64,000 bases of DNA from NCBI RefSeq assembly GCF_014648175.1, contig NZ_BMQP01000003.1, positions 124,001-188,000 of the forward strand, in the 5' to 3' direction. Each line of letters starts with the position of its first letter. The first letter of the stretch is position 1. Position numbers and translations under genes: made by a program. Of the stretch, positions 31,528-40,242 are shown one piece after another. The notes under the pieces were generated by a model that was not told the DNA's origin, searched no databases, and saw only the letters and a list, made by a program, of their open reading frames with translations. Source of the DNA: Planobispora rosea. Lineage in GTDB: Bacteria > Actinomycetota > Actinomycetes > Streptosporangiales > Streptosporangiaceae.

Positions 31528-33018
31528 GTGATGCGGGCCGGCCCCTCCCAAGAGGAGATCAGGCGCCACAACCTCGGCGCGCTGCTCCGCCATGTCCATC
31601 TGAGCGGGCCCACCTCGCGAGCGGAGCTCACCAACCGGATGGGGCTCAACCGCAGCACCATCATGGCGCTCACCGCCGACCTCACCGCCGCGGGCCTGGT
31701 CAGGGAGGAGCTCCCGCGGGAGACCCGCCGGGCCGGGCGCCCCTCCCTGGTGGTCCGCCCGGAGTCGGCCCGGGTCTACGTGTTCGCCTTCGACGTGGGG
31801 GTCGACCGGCTGGTCGCCGCCCGCGTCGGCCTGGGCGGCACGATCCTCGACCGGCGTGAGACGGTACGGCGGCGCGGCCCCTTCTCCCTGGAGGAGGTGG
31901 TCGGCCCGCTGGCCGCCTTCGCCCGGCAGATGCACCGCAAGACCCGGCCCGACACGGTCTGCGTCGGGGTCGCCGCGGCCTTCTCCGGAGGAGTCGACCG
32001 GGGTGACGGCGTCGTGCGCTTCGGGCCGAACATGGGCTCGGTGGACGTGCCGTTCGGCGAGGAGATGGGGCGCCGGCTCGGCCTCGGGCTGCCCGTGGCG
32101 GTCGGCAACGACGCCAACCTCGGGGCGCTGGCCGAGCACACCCGGGGCGTGGGCGTCGGCTGCCGGGATCTGATCTACCTCCACGGCGACGTGGGCATCG
32201 GCGGCGGTGTGATCGTCAACGGCACCCTGCTCGGCGGACACCGCGGCTTCGGCGGCGAGGTCGGGCACATGGTCGTCAACCCCAGGGGCCGTCCCTGCGG
32301 CTGCGGCTCACTCGGCTGCCTGGAGGCGGAGGTGGGGGAGCGCGCCCTGCTGGAGGCCGCCGGGCGTTTCGGGGCGTTCGCCCTCCAGCCCTGGGACGGG
32401 GCGCAGCTCCGGGACAGTGCTCCGTCCCGGGACGCCCTGCCCCGGGAGGCGCCGTCTCAGGAGTCCTTGTCCCGGGAGTCCTTGTCCCGGGAGTCCTTGT
32501 CCCGGGAGGCCCTGTCCCGGGATGGCGCGCCGTCCACGGGCGCCGTTCCGCCGGGCGACGCCGTCCCGTCCCGTGACGGTTCTCCGGTCCCGGCCGACTC
32601 GTCGTCCCCGGCCGGTTCCCCGCTCGCGGCCGAGGTCCTGCCCTCAACCGTCTCCCACGCGCTGATCGGCCGGGACGCCGTCCGCGCCGTGGTCGACGCC
32701 GCCGACCGCGGCGACGTCGTCGCCCAGGCGGCGCTCAGCCGGGTCGGAGACTGGCTCGGTCTCGGGGTCGCCAACCTCGTCAACATCTTCAATCCCGAGA
32801 TGGTCATCTTCGGAGGGATGCTGCGCGAGGTCTATCTCGGTGCCGCCGCCCAGGTCCGCAGCCGTCTCGCGACTGACGCGCTCCCCCCGGCCAGGGAGCA
32901 TCTGCGCCTGCGCACCTCGGCCCTCGGCGATGACGCCACTCTCGTCGGCGCCGCCGAACTCGCCTTCACGAAGGTCCTCGCCGACCCCCTCGAAGTCCTC
33001 GCCCGCGCGGGCTCCTGA
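31528..33018 (+). CDS. ROK-family repressor with a repeat-built insert
   Basis: A 496-residue ROK regulator (XylR-like). The N-terminal winged helix has SRAELTNRMGLNRSTIMALT near 31-50; the sugar-kinase-like domain follows, with GNDANLGALAEH near 193 and the zinc motif CGCGSLGCLE near 257. About 90 residues (290-378) of low complexity are inserted before the final helices, including six 5-residue units (ESLSRE type) coded by a 15-bp minisatellite; typical family length is near 400. GAAGGAA precedes the GTG at 31528. It probably represses the xylFGH operon in the absence of xylose. Confidence 0.88.
   Translation: MMRAGPSQEEIRRHNLGALLRHVHLSGPTSRAELTNRMGLNRSTIMALTADLTAAGLVREELPRETRRAGRPSLVVRPESARVYVFAFDVGVDRLVAARVGLGGTILDRRETVRRRGPFSLEEVVGPLAAFARQMHRKTRPDTVCVGVAAAFSGGVDRGDGVVRFGPNMGSVDVPFGEEMGRRLGLGLPVAVGNDANLGALAEHTRGVGVGCRDLIYLHGDVGIGGGVIVNGTLLGGHRGFGGEVGHMVVNPRGRPCGCGSLGCLEAEVGERALLEAAGRFGAFALQPWDGAQLRDSAPSRDALPREAPSQESLSRESLSRESLSREALSRDGAPSTGAVPPGDAVPSRDGSPVPADSSSPAGSPLAAEVLPSTVSHALIGRDAVRAVVDAADRGDVVAQAALSRVGDWLGLGVANLVNIFNPEMVIFGGMLREVYLGAAAQVRSRLATDALPPAREHLRLRTSALGDDATLVGAAELAFTKVLADPLEVLARAGS
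32431..32520. repeat. 15-bp minisatellite inside the ROK gene
   Basis: Six 15-bp units; three consecutive ones at 32461, 32476 and 32491 are identical (GAGTCCTTGTCCCGG), the others diverged. The period keeps the reading frame. Confidence 0.9.
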
Positions 33019-33084
33019 ACGGCGGAGCGAGCGGCGGAGAGGCCGCCGGCTCTCTCGGGCGGAGAGCGCCGACGGCCGTCCACG

Positions 33085-33687
33085 CTATTTGATCAGGCTC
33101 GCGACCATGTTCCGCAGTTCGATGTGACCGGCCTTGAGCTCGGCGATGTCGCCCTCGGCCCGCCCCATCGAGCGCTCCAGGTTCCCGACGGACCGCTTGA
33201 CCGAGGTGATCTCCTCCCGGAGCTCGGCGTGCCCGGCACGCATCTCGGCACGGAGCTCTTCCTGGCCTGCGCGGAGTTCTTCGGTGGTGGCGCGGAGCTC
33301 TTCCTGGCCCCTGCGGAGCTCTTCCTGGCCCTTGCGAAGGTCAAGGGTGGTGGCGCGGAGCTCCTCCTGGCCCTTGCGGAGCTCTTCGGTGGTGGCGCGG
33401 AGTTCCTGCTGGCCTGCGCGGAGTTCTTCGGTGGTGGCGCGGAGCTCTTCCTGGCCCCTGCGGAGCTCTTCCTGGCCCTTGCGAAGGTCAAGGGTGGTGG
33501 CGCGGAGCTCCTCCTGGCCCTTGCGGAGCTCTTCGGTCGTGGCCTGCAGGTCGCTCGTTATCGTCCGCAGATCGCCGAGGACGGCCAGGGTCGCCGTGGT
33601 GAGCGCTCGCTGTTCTGTCATGTCCGCACGCAGCCCCATGAAGTCGCCCTCTACGCCTCGGACCCGGTATTCGATCTGGGTGCTCAA
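33085..33687 (-). CDS. Heptad-repeat coiled-coil protein
   Basis: A 200-residue predicted alpha-helical coiled coil. Residues 50-150 are a chain of 7-residue units (ATTEELR, KGQEELR, ATTLDLR, RGQEELR, AGQEELR) in which Leu recurs every seventh position. Two 49-residue blocks are almost identical because of a 129-bp perfect DNA duplication. The N- and C-terminal parts are unique. The TTG start at 33687 has GAGGAG 9 nt upstream; no ATG or GTG is better placed. It has no signal peptide. It may be a structural or tethering protein; I do not recognise a named family. Confidence 0.7.
   Translation of the reverse strand: MSTQIEYRVRGVEGDFMGLRADMTEQRALTTATLAVLGDLRTITSDLQATTEELRKGQEELRATTLDLRKGQEELRRGQEELRATTEELRAGQQELRATTEELRKGQEELRATTLDLRKGQEELRRGQEELRATTEELRAGQEELRAEMRAGHAELREEITSVKRSVGNLERSMGRAEGDIAELKAGHIELRNMVASLIK
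33262..33537. repeat. 129-bp perfect direct repeat, 147-bp period
   Basis: Positions 33262-33390 and 33409-33537 are identical. The 147-bp period equals 49 codons, so the duplication adds seven heptads to the coiled coil. Perfect identity including third positions means it is very recent or actively homogenised. Confidence 0.92.
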
Positions 33688-33898
33688 CTGCCTGTTCTCC
33701 TCACCATTGAACTACAGGGGGACGCCGGACCTGGAAGGGGTGGTGGGAGGGCCAGGCGGCAAGTGAAGGTTACGCACGGTTCTGCATGATCGCTATGCGT
33801 GATTCGGGGTGGGGTGATAAATGCCATACCGGATGGGAGAAACGGCCACCCGCCGCGCGGCAGGAGCTGCGACGGGTGTCTCCGGGCGGGCCTGCGGG

Positions 33899-34741
33899 TC
33901 AGGAGACCTTGGACCTGGCGGCGGTCCAGGTGTTGCAGGAGGCGGGAGACCCGGAGGCGAATCCGCGCTGCATCCAGAGCGCCTGGCTGCGTCCCAGGCC
34001 GTGGTCGTTCGTCGGCCACGCCTTGTGGCCGTTCTCGGCGGTCCACTCGATCATGGCGTTCCAGTGCTCCCGCGTGACCTTCAGATCGGTGGCGGCTCCG
34101 CGCAGGAAGGCCGAGGCCAGGCAGTCGGCCTGGAGTTCGAGGCGGCGGGAGAACGCGAGCCTGCCCGGGGACGTGGCCCGCCAGGTGGCCTGGGCGTAGT
34201 AGGGCAGGATCCCGGCGAGATGCTGGACGTGGTGCGCGTACTCGTGGGCCATGAACTGCGCGTGGTTCGGCCCGTAGGGGTTCTTCAGGACCTTGCGGGT
34301 CACGCCGATGTACATCGTGCGGTCGGTGGAGCAGTAGTAGCCGCCCGCGCCGGCGGGCCAGCGGCCGCAGGGGCTGCCCACCCGGGAGGTGACGAAGCGC
34401 AGCTTCGGCGGGGAGAAGGGCAGCCCCGCCCGGCGGAACTGGATCGTCCACGCCCGCCCGAGGCAACGGTTGACGCGGCTCATGAAGCTCCGGTAGGAGC
34501 TCGCGCTGCCCGCGCGGATCGTCCCGGCCGGGCACCGGAGCACGGGCATCGCACCGGTGCGGTAGAGCGGGTTGTCCGTCGCGGCCGCTCTGCCCTGGAC
34601 CACCGACTGTCCCGGCTGCGCCTGCGCCGTCCCGACGGGGACCACGGCGCTCGCCCCCGCCTTGCCCCCGTCTGCCGCCGGGGAGAAGGCTACAGAAACG
34701 GAGAGAAGTGACGACAGTAGACCAGAGGGAAGCGCGTTCAT
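33899..34741 (-). CDS. Secreted neutral zinc metallopeptidase
   Basis: A 280-residue protein with an N-terminal signal peptide (LPSGLLSSLLSVSVAFSPAA) and the zinc motif HEYAHHVQ near residue 170, with the third ligand probably in ELQADCLASA near 207. This is the YpfJ-like putative neutral zinc metallopeptidase family. Six cysteines suit an extracellular protein. The ATG at 34741 has no clear ribosome site; a leaderless transcript is possible. It is divergent from dxs. Confidence 0.82.
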   Translation of the reverse strand: MNALPSGLLSSLLSVSVAFSPAADGGKAGASAVVPVGTAQAQPGQSVVQGRAAATDNPLYRTGAMPVLRCPAGTIRAGSASSYRSFMSRVNRCLGRAWTIQFRRAGLPFSPPKLRFVTSRVGSPCGRWPAGAGGYYCSTDRTMYIGVTRKVLKNPYGPNHAQFMAHEYAHHVQHLAGILPYYAQATWRATSPGRLAFSRRLELQADCLASAFLRGAATDLKVTREHWNAMIEWTAENGHKAWPTNDHGLGRSQALWMQRGFASGSPASCNTWTAARSKVS

Positions 34742-34786
34742 GATGTGCAAAGGTTATGGCAAGTGTGTACAAATCGTGAGGGTTCC

Positions 34787-34800
34787 CCTTCCGTGGAAGG
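34787..34800. promoter_or_regulatory. 14-bp palindrome between the peptidase gene and dxs
   Basis: CCTTCC-GT-GGAAGG is perfect and lies in the 119-bp divergent spacer, 61 bp before dxs. Possible operator; no evidence for the regulator. Confidence 0.35.
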
Positions 34801-34860
34801 CAGTGCGCAGGGAGCGAACTAGACTCGCTTTGACGATGGCTGGACAGAGGGGATGATTCC

Positions 34861-36780
34861 GTGAGCGAGCGGACCGCACGGCCGGGCGATCTTCTGGAGT
34901 CGGTCAAGGGACCACGGGACCTCAAACTGCTGCGAGCGGACGAGCTGCCCCTCCTGGCGGCCGAGATCAGGGATCTGCTCATCGCCTCCACCGCCCGCAC
35001 CGGTGGGCATCTCGGTCCCAACCTGGGCGTGGTCGAGCTGACCATCGCCCTGCACCGCGTCTTCGACTCGCCGCGTGATCGCATCCTGTGGGACACGGGT
35101 CACCAGGCCTACGTCCACAAGATGCTCACCGGGCGTGCGGGGATGTTCGACACCCTCCGCCAGGAAGGCGGTCTGTCGGGTTATCCGAGCCAGGCCGAGT
35201 CCGAGCACGACATCATCGAGAACTCCCACGCCTCCACCGCGCTGTCGTACGCCGACGGCCTGGCCAAGGCCTACAAGCTGCGCGGCGAGGCCGACCGCTC
35301 GGTGGTCGCGGTGATCGGCGACGGGGCCCTCACCGGTGGCATGGCCTGGGAGGCGCTGAACAACATCGCCGGGCACAAGGACCTGCCGCTGATCATCGTG
35401 GTCAACGACAACGGCCGCTCCTACTCGCCGACCATCGGCGGCCTGGCCAACCACCTGGCCTCGCTGCGCACCAGCCGGCGCTACGAGGACGTGCTCGACT
35501 TCGTCAAGGACAACCTGACGAGGGTGCCCGTGGTCGGCGCCCCGGTCTACGACGCGCTGCACGGCGTCAAGAAGGGCATCAAGGACGTCCTCGCGCCGCA
35601 GGTCATGTTCGAGGACCTCGGCCTGAAGTACATCGGGCTGGTCGACGGCCACGACGAGCAGGCCGTGGAGTCCGCCCTGCGCCAGGCGCGCGACTTCCGC
35701 CGCCCGGTCATAGTGCACGTGCTCACCAAGAAGGGCTTCGGCTACTCGCCCGCCGAGAACCACGGGGAGGACTGCTTCCACTCGCCCGGCGTCTTCGACC
35801 CGGCGACCGGCGAGGAGAAGCCCAAGCCGCACGGCTGGACCAACGTGTTCAGCCAGGAGATCGTACGGCTCGGCGCCGAGCGGCCGGACATCGTCGCGAT
35901 CACCGCCGCGATGCTCGGCCCGACCGGCTTGATCCCGTTCTCGGAGGCGTTCCCCGACCGCCTCTACGACGTCGGCATCGCCGAGCAGCACGCCCTGACC
36001 AGCGCGGCGGGCCTGGCGCTGGGCGGTCTCCACCCGGTCGTGGCGGTCTACGCGACCTTCCTCAACCGGGCGTTCGACCAGCTGCTGATGGACGTCGCGC
36101 TGCACCGGCTGCCGGTCACGGTCGTGCTCGACCGGGCGGGCGTCACCGGGGACGACGGCGCGAGCCACAACGGCATGTGGGACCTGTCGATCCTGCAGGT
36201 CGTGCCGGGTCTGGGCATCGCGGTCCCGCGTGACGAGCCGCGCCTGCGCGAGTTGCTCGCCGAGGCCGTGGCGGTCGACGACGGCCCCACCGTCGTGCGC
36301 TTCCCCAAGGGCCCGGTCGGCCCCGAGATCGAGGCCGTCGGCAAGCTCGGCGAGATGGACGTGTTGCGCGCCGGCGACCCCGACGTGCTGCTCGTCTCCG
36401 TCGGCCCGATGGCCGGGCTGTGCCTGGAGGCCGCCGGTCTGCTCGACGCCCAGGGCATCTCCGCCACCGTGGTGGACCCGCGCTGGGTCAAGCCGCTGGA
36501 CGAGGCGTTGGTGGGGGCCGCCCGCGTGCACAAGCTGGTCGTGGTGGTCGAGGACAACGGCCGGGTCGGCGGCGTCGGCGACGCGGTGGCCCGCATGCTG
36601 CGCGACGCCGACGTGGACGTCCCGGTCCGCACCTACGGCATCCCGCAGCGCTTCCTGGATCACGCCAAGCGGGCGAAGATCCTCGGCGACATCGGCCTGA
36701 CCGCCCAGGACATCGCCCGCGAGATCACCGAGGCCGTCGCGAAGCGCTCTCCGGTGCTGGAGAACCACCCGGCCCGCTGA
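34861..36780 (+). CDS. dxs: 1-deoxy-D-xylulose-5-phosphate synthase
   Basis: A 639-residue thiamine-diphosphate enzyme joining pyruvate and glyceraldehyde-3-phosphate, the first step of the MEP isoprenoid pathway. The ThDP motif [16 protein letters not shown] lies near 151-166, the catalytic His region GHLGPN near 46 and the transketolase Glu in [15 protein letters not shown] near 370. The GTG start follows GAGGGG. The last 56 bp overlap the 3' end of the convergent dedA-like gene, so both mRNAs are complementary there. Confidence 0.97.
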   Translation: MSERTARPGDLLESVKGPRDLKLLRADELPLLAAEIRDLLIASTARTGGHLGPNLGVVELTIALHRVFDSPRDRILWDTGHQAYVHKMLTGRAGMFDTLRQEGGLSGYPSQAESEHDIIENSHASTALSYADGLAKAYKLRGEADRSVVAVIGDGALTGGMAWEALNNIAGHKDLPLIIVVNDNGRSYSPTIGGLANHLASLRTSRRYEDVLDFVKDNLTRVPVVGAPVYDALHGVKKGIKDVLAPQVMFEDLGLKYIGLVDGHDEQAVESALRQARDFRRPVIVHVLTKKGFGYSPAENHGEDCFHSPGVFDPATGEEKPKPHGWTNVFSQEIVRLGAERPDIVAITAAMLGPTGLIPFSEAFPDRLYDVGIAEQHALTSAAGLALGGLHPVVAVYATFLNRAFDQLLMDVALHRLPVTVVLDRAGVTGDDGASHNGMWDLSILQVVPGLGIAVPRDEPRLRELLAEAVAVDDGPTVVRFPKGPVGPEIEAVGKLGEMDVLRAGDPDVLLVSVGPMAGLCLEAAGLLDAQGISATVVDPRWVKPLDEALVGAARVHKLVVVVEDNGRVGGVGDAVARMLRDADVDVPVRTYGIPQRFLDHAKRAKILGDIGLTAQDIAREITEAVAKRSPVLENHPAR

Positions 36781-37510
36781 TCCCGACGGAACCGGATCCG
36801 CCGGGCCCGCCGGGGGCGCCGCCGGTACCGGGCTCACCGCGATCAGCGGACTCACCGGGCGTGCCGGATCCGCCGGCGGCGTCGGGAGCCCCGGAGGCGA
36901 CCGACGCCGCCCGCGCCGTCCTGGCCACGCGGGCCCGGCGGCCGATGACGGCCAGGCCGGCGACCAGCAGCGCGGCGCACGCGGCCAGGGGAACCGTCAG
37001 GTGCTGGTTCTCCCGCATGAACTCCGCCGCCAGGGAGCCCAGCGTCAGGTAGGTCGTGACCCAGACCGCCCCGCCCGCCAGCGCCCAGCGGATGAAGCTC
37101 CGGTACGGCATGCCGAGCGTCCCGGCGAGGATCGGGATCAGCGAGTTCACCACCGGCAGGAAGTGGGCGGCGGCCAGGGCGGGACCACCGCCGTCACCCG
37201 TGGCGATCCGCTCGGCGCGAGCCCAGCGATGCTCGCCGACCCAGCGACCGGCCCTGCTGTGGCGGACCCGCGAGCCGTACCGATGGCCCAGCAGCCAGCC
37301 GCCGCTGGATCCGAGGCAGCAGCCGAGCGTTCCGGCCGCCGCGACCAGCGCGATCTCGGCCGGGCTCGTCAGGGCGGTGCCGGCCACGATGATCGACGCG
37401 TCCGCGGGGACCACCAGCCCGGTCAGCAGGGTGTTGTCCAGCGTCAGTACGGCCATCAGCACCCCGCCCACCAGATAGGGGTCCAGTTGGGCCAGTATGT
37501 CCAGGATCAT
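36725..37510 (-). CDS. DedA/VTT-domain membrane protein
   Basis: A 261-residue DedA-family protein. Hydrophobic helices near 13-35, 45-62, 130-155 and 170-195 enclose the VTT motifs ([19 protein letters not shown] near 32-50; [23 protein letters not shown] near 115-137). The family flips lipids such as undecaprenyl phosphate or PE and affects membrane charge. Residues 200-261 are a Gly/Pro/Ser-rich tail whose coding DNA reads through the convergent end of dxs. GGAGG sits 8 nt before the ATG at 37510. Confidence 0.85.
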   Translation of the reverse strand: MILDILAQLDPYLVGGVLMAVLTLDNTLLTGLVVPADASIIVAGTALTSPAEIALVAAAGTLGCCLGSSGGWLLGHRYGSRVRHSRAGRWVGEHRWARAERIATGDGGGPALAAAHFLPVVNSLIPILAGTLGMPYRSFIRWALAGGAVWVTTYLTLGSLAAEFMRENQHLTVPLAACAALLVAGLAVIGRRARVARTARAASVASGAPDAAGGSGTPGESADRGEPGTGGAPGGPGGSGSVGISGPGGSPAPESASRRPR

Positions 37511-37819
37511 GTCTTCATCCTCCCCGCCGGGGCCGACCGTGAGATCCGGACTTTCCCTTAGAGGAACCCTTAAATCTGGCCGCCGTACGGAGTTCCGGCC
37601 GCCGTACGACCGGGCGGGACTCAGCGGTTGAGGGAGATCGCGTTCTTGGCCCGCCCGGCCGGGCTCGTCGGCCAGGATGCAGGCGCCCACCAGGGACAGG
37701 CTGGTGTTCTGCCCGGACATCGGCGAGGGGCGGGCTGTCCTGAGGGCCCTCCGGCCGGGCCTGCATGAACCGCCGATCAGGGGGAAGCACCCGGGAATCC
37801 ACCGGAGCGGGGAGGCGCC
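37511..37819. other. 309-bp divergent intergenic region
   Basis: No convincing gene. GGCCGCCGTACG occurs twice 19 bp apart (near 37577 and 37596), and an AT-richer patch (CTTAGAGGAACCCTTAAATC, about 37557-37576) may be the dedA promoter. A short minus-strand frame beginning at an ATG near 37725 has hydrophobic content but no ribosome site. Confidence 0.5.
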
Positions 37820-39289
37820 ATGAACATGTTCCGTGTGAAATCGGTCGAGCAGTCGATCACCGACACCGAGGCGCCCGAACATCGGCTGAAGAAGGACCTC
37901 ACGGCCCTCGACCTGACCGTCTTCGGCATCGGCGTCATCGTGGGTACCGGGATCTTCGTGCTCACCGGCCGCGTCGCCAGGGAGGCGGCCGGACCGGCGG
38001 TCGCCCTGTCCTTCGTCGTCGCCGCGATCGTGTGCGCGCTGGCGGCCCTCTGCTACGCCGAGTTCGCCTCCACCGTGCCGGTGGCCGGTTCGGCCTACAC
38101 CTTCTCCTTCGCCACGATGGGCGAGTTCCCCGCCTGGATCATCGGCTGGGACCTGATCCTGGAGATGATGCTCGGCGCCGCGGTCGTCGCGGTCGGCTGG
38201 TCGGGCTACCTGACCTCGCTGCTGTCGTCCCTCGGCATCCCCCTCCCGGCCACGCTGGCCGGGGAGGATCCGGTCTTCAACCTGCCTGCCGCCGTCATCG
38301 TGCTGGGCCTGACCGCGGTACTGATCGCCGGGATCAAACTCTCGTCGCGGCTCAACCTGGCCGTGGTCGCGATCAAAGTGACGGTGATCCTGCTGGTCAT
38401 CGTGGCGGGGCTGTTCTTCGTCAAGGGCGAGAACTACACCCCGTTCATCCCGCCGGCCAAGCCGACACCCGCCGTCGAGGGGCTGTCCGCACCGCTGATC
38501 CAGGTGCTGTTCGGCATCACCCCGGTGGCCTTCGGCGTCGTCGGGATCTTCAGCGCCGCCGCCATCGTGTTCTTCGCCTACATCGGGTTCGACGTGGTCG
38601 CCACCGCCGCGGAGGAGACGCGGCGGCCGCAGCGGGACCTGCCGATCGGCATCATCGCCTCCCTCGTCGTCTGCGCGGTCCTGTACGTGGCGGTCTCCCT
38701 GGTCGTCGTCGGCATGCAGCCGTACAGCCGGCTCAGCGAGGCCGCGCCGCTCGCCGACGCGTTCACGGCGGTCGGCCAGACCTGGGCCGCGACGCTGATC
38801 AGCATCGGCGCGCTGGCGGGCCTGACCACGGTCGTGATGATCCTGATGCTGGGACAGTCGCGGGTGATGTTCGCGATGTGCCGGGACGGGCTGCTCCCGC
38901 GCGGGCTGGCCAGGGTGCACCCGAGGTACGGCACGCCGTACCGGATCACGATCATGCTCGGCGCGCTGGTCGCGGTCCTGGCCGGGCTGGTCCCGCTCGC
39001 CGAGATCGCCGAACTGGTGAACATCGGCACGCTCTTCGCGTTCGTCGTCGTCTCGATCGCGGTGGTCGTCCTCCGCCGCACCCGTCCCGACCTGCCGCGT
39101 TCCTTCCGTACCCCGCTGGTTCCGGTGGTGCCGATCCTGTCGGTGCTGGCCTGCATCTACCTGATGCTCAACCTGCCGGTGGAGACCTGGATCCGGTTCG
39201 TGGCGTGGATGCTCCTCGGCGTCGTCATCTACATCGGGTACGGCTACCGCCACAGCCGCCTGGCCCGGCAGCCGCTGAAGATGAGGTGA
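37820..39289 (+). CDS. APC-family amino-acid permease
   Basis: A 489-residue permease with twelve hydrophobic segments, of the cationic-amino-acid-transporter (YfnA/CAT) branch. FGIGVIVGTGIFVLTGRVA near 35-53 is the substrate-binding unwound first helix; FFAYIGFDVVATAAEETRRP near 254-273 is the family signature. The ATG follows GGAGCGGGGAGG. Substrate not assignable beyond amino acids. It stands alone, ahead of the RiPP region. Confidence 0.88.
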   Translation: MNMFRVKSVEQSITDTEAPEHRLKKDLTALDLTVFGIGVIVGTGIFVLTGRVAREAAGPAVALSFVVAAIVCALAALCYAEFASTVPVAGSAYTFSFATMGEFPAWIIGWDLILEMMLGAAVVAVGWSGYLTSLLSSLGIPLPATLAGEDPVFNLPAAVIVLGLTAVLIAGIKLSSRLNLAVVAIKVTVILLVIVAGLFFVKGENYTPFIPPAKPTPAVEGLSAPLIQVLFGITPVAFGVVGIFSAAAIVFFAYIGFDVVATAAEETRRPQRDLPIGIIASLVVCAVLYVAVSLVVVGMQPYSRLSEAAPLADAFTAVGQTWAATLISIGALAGLTTVVMILMLGQSRVMFAMCRDGLLPRGLARVHPRYGTPYRITIMLGALVAVLAGLVPLAEIAELVNIGTLFAFVVVSIAVVVLRRTRPDLPRSFRTPLVPVVPILSVLACIYLMLNLPVETWIRFVAWMLLGVVIYIGYGYRHSRLARQPLKMR

Positions 39290-39374
39290 CGCGCGCCGAT
39301 CGACGCGTGATCGGGGCGGGACCCCCGACGGATGGCGGATGATCTCAGGGGGCGGCGGCCGTGACGATGGTGAT

Positions 39375-39521
39375 ATGGACCTCGAACTCGATGCGTTCGT
39401 CCCGTTGATCCCACGGCCCGGCTGCGACGACGCGGTCACCGGGCGCGAGAACCCCGCCGAGCCGTCCGATGCCGCGACCCGCCCGATGGAAGGTCGCCGC
39501 AGGAAGGCCGCTCCGGCATGA
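39375..39521 (+). CDS. Possible 48-residue protein upstream of the cupin gene
   Basis: A short frame beginning MDLELDAFVPLIPRPGCDDA, with a Pro/Arg/Lys-rich second half, ending in an ATGA overlap with the cupin start. The overlap supports translation, but no strong ribosome site precedes the ATG. The single Cys and acidic start recall a small peptide or a RiPP-like leader; the lack of a Gly-Gly or other cleavage motif argues against that. Unrecognised. Confidence 0.35.
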   Translation: MDLELDAFVPLIPRPGCDDAVTGRENPAEPSDAATRPMEGRRRKAAPA

Positions 39522-39922
39522 CTGTCACCCCCTTTGATCTCTTCGCGCGCTCCGTCCACCTGCACCGAGGCGGAGAGATCTCCCGCCGGGAGGAGACGGC
39601 GGACGCCGGCCGGGACGGCTGGCGGCTGACGGTCCTCCACGCGAAGACCGGCGACGACGTCCACGCCGACCACTGGGAGGTCCACCCCGAGGCCGAGAAG
39701 ATCGTGTCCTGCCTCATCGGGAAGATACGTCTCCACCTCCGTCCGGAGCGGCCGGGGGAGGCCGAGGAGGAGATCAGGCTGACGGCCGGAACCGCCGCCG
39801 TCGTCCCGCGCGGGCGATGGCACCGGATCGAGCCGGACATCCCCAGCAACATCATGACCGTCACCCGGCCGTGCGGCAGCCGGCTGGAGAAGCTCCGTCC
39901 CGCCTGTCCGCGAGTTCCCTGA
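39518..39922 (+). CDS. Cupin-domain protein
   Basis: A 134-residue single-domain cupin. The first cupin motif is DVHADHWEVHPEAEKIVSCL near residues 47-66 and the second GTAAVVPRGRWHRIEPD near 93-109, giving His/His/Glu/His-type metal ligands. It may be a small metal-binding enzyme or sensor. It ends 155 bp before the RiPP precursor on the same strand. Participation in peptide modification is possible but not shown; an AT-rich promoter-like spacer separates them. Confidence 0.7.
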   Translation: MTVTPFDLFARSVHLHRGGEISRREETADAGRDGWRLTVLHAKTGDDVHADHWEVHPEAEKIVSCLIGKIRLHLRPERPGEAEEEIRLTAGTAAVVPRGRWHRIEPDIPSNIMTVTRPCGSRLEKLRPACPRVP

Positions 39923-40077
39923 ACTGCTGATACAGAAGTAAACAAGTGTGATGAAAGGTGTATTCAAGAAAACGGCAAGGGGGACCTTTTACCGTATTTC
40001 TCGTAAGCGGGTCACCGAGTCGGAGACCCGGAGAAACACATCAGAGCCGTCGATGACGGCTAAAAGGGGAAACCAGT
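39923..40077 (+). promoter_or_regulatory. AT-rich promoter and leader of the RiPP cluster
   Basis: The first 90 bp are unusually AT-rich for this genome (AAACAAGTGTGATGAAAGG, CCTTTTACCGTATTTC) and likely hold the promoter. A small hairpin (AGCCGTC/GACGGCT, 40045-40061) sits just before the ribosome site AAGGGGA, which is 7 nt from the precursor ATG. Confidence 0.5.
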
Positions 40078-40215
40078 ATGTCGAAGATCAGCATCGATGA
40101 CATCCCGTTCGAGGGCGCGGAGCTCACCGAGGCCGAGCTGGGCGAGGTCGCCGGTGGCCGGATGAGTGTGTCCTGGAAGATCGGCGGCAAGCCGGCCGAG
40201 TGGGTCATCAGCTGA
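40078..40215 (+). CDS. RiPP precursor peptide with a double-glycine leader
   Basis: A 45-residue peptide. The leader (1-27) is acidic and ends in ELTEAELGEVAGG, a classic Gly-Gly site for C39 peptidases. The predicted 18-residue core is RMSVSWKIGGKPAEWVIS. It holds one acidic side chain (Glu41) and several donors (Ser30, Ser32, Lys34, Lys38, Ser45); two Trp flank Lys34 and Glu41. A strong ribosome site (AAGGGGA), a downstream attenuator hairpin and the following ligase and C39 exporter genes all support a real precursor. An ATP-grasp ligase probably makes an ester or amide cross-link. I know of no described peptide with this core. Confidence 0.88.
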   Translation: MSKISIDDIPFEGAELTEAELGEVAGGRMSVSWKIGGKPAEWVIS

Positions 40216-40242
40216 CCTCGTACTGACACCACGGGGTGATAT

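Noticed and set aside
33124-33789. Plus-strand open frames across the 147-bp repeats
   Set aside because: The minus strand gives a regular coiled coil with a ribosome site; the plus frames give Phe/Ala/Leu or Ser/Arg strings caused by the repeat.
37625-37725. A minus-strand frame starting MSGQNTSLSLVGACILAD, considered as a small hydrophobic peptide
   Set aside because: No ribosome site, and the frame runs on into low-complexity sequence; insufficient support.
37511-39967. Upstream extension of the DedA frame to 1080 codons
   Set aside because: The extension is antisense to the APC permease; the DedA start at 37510 has a good ribosome site and fits the family length.
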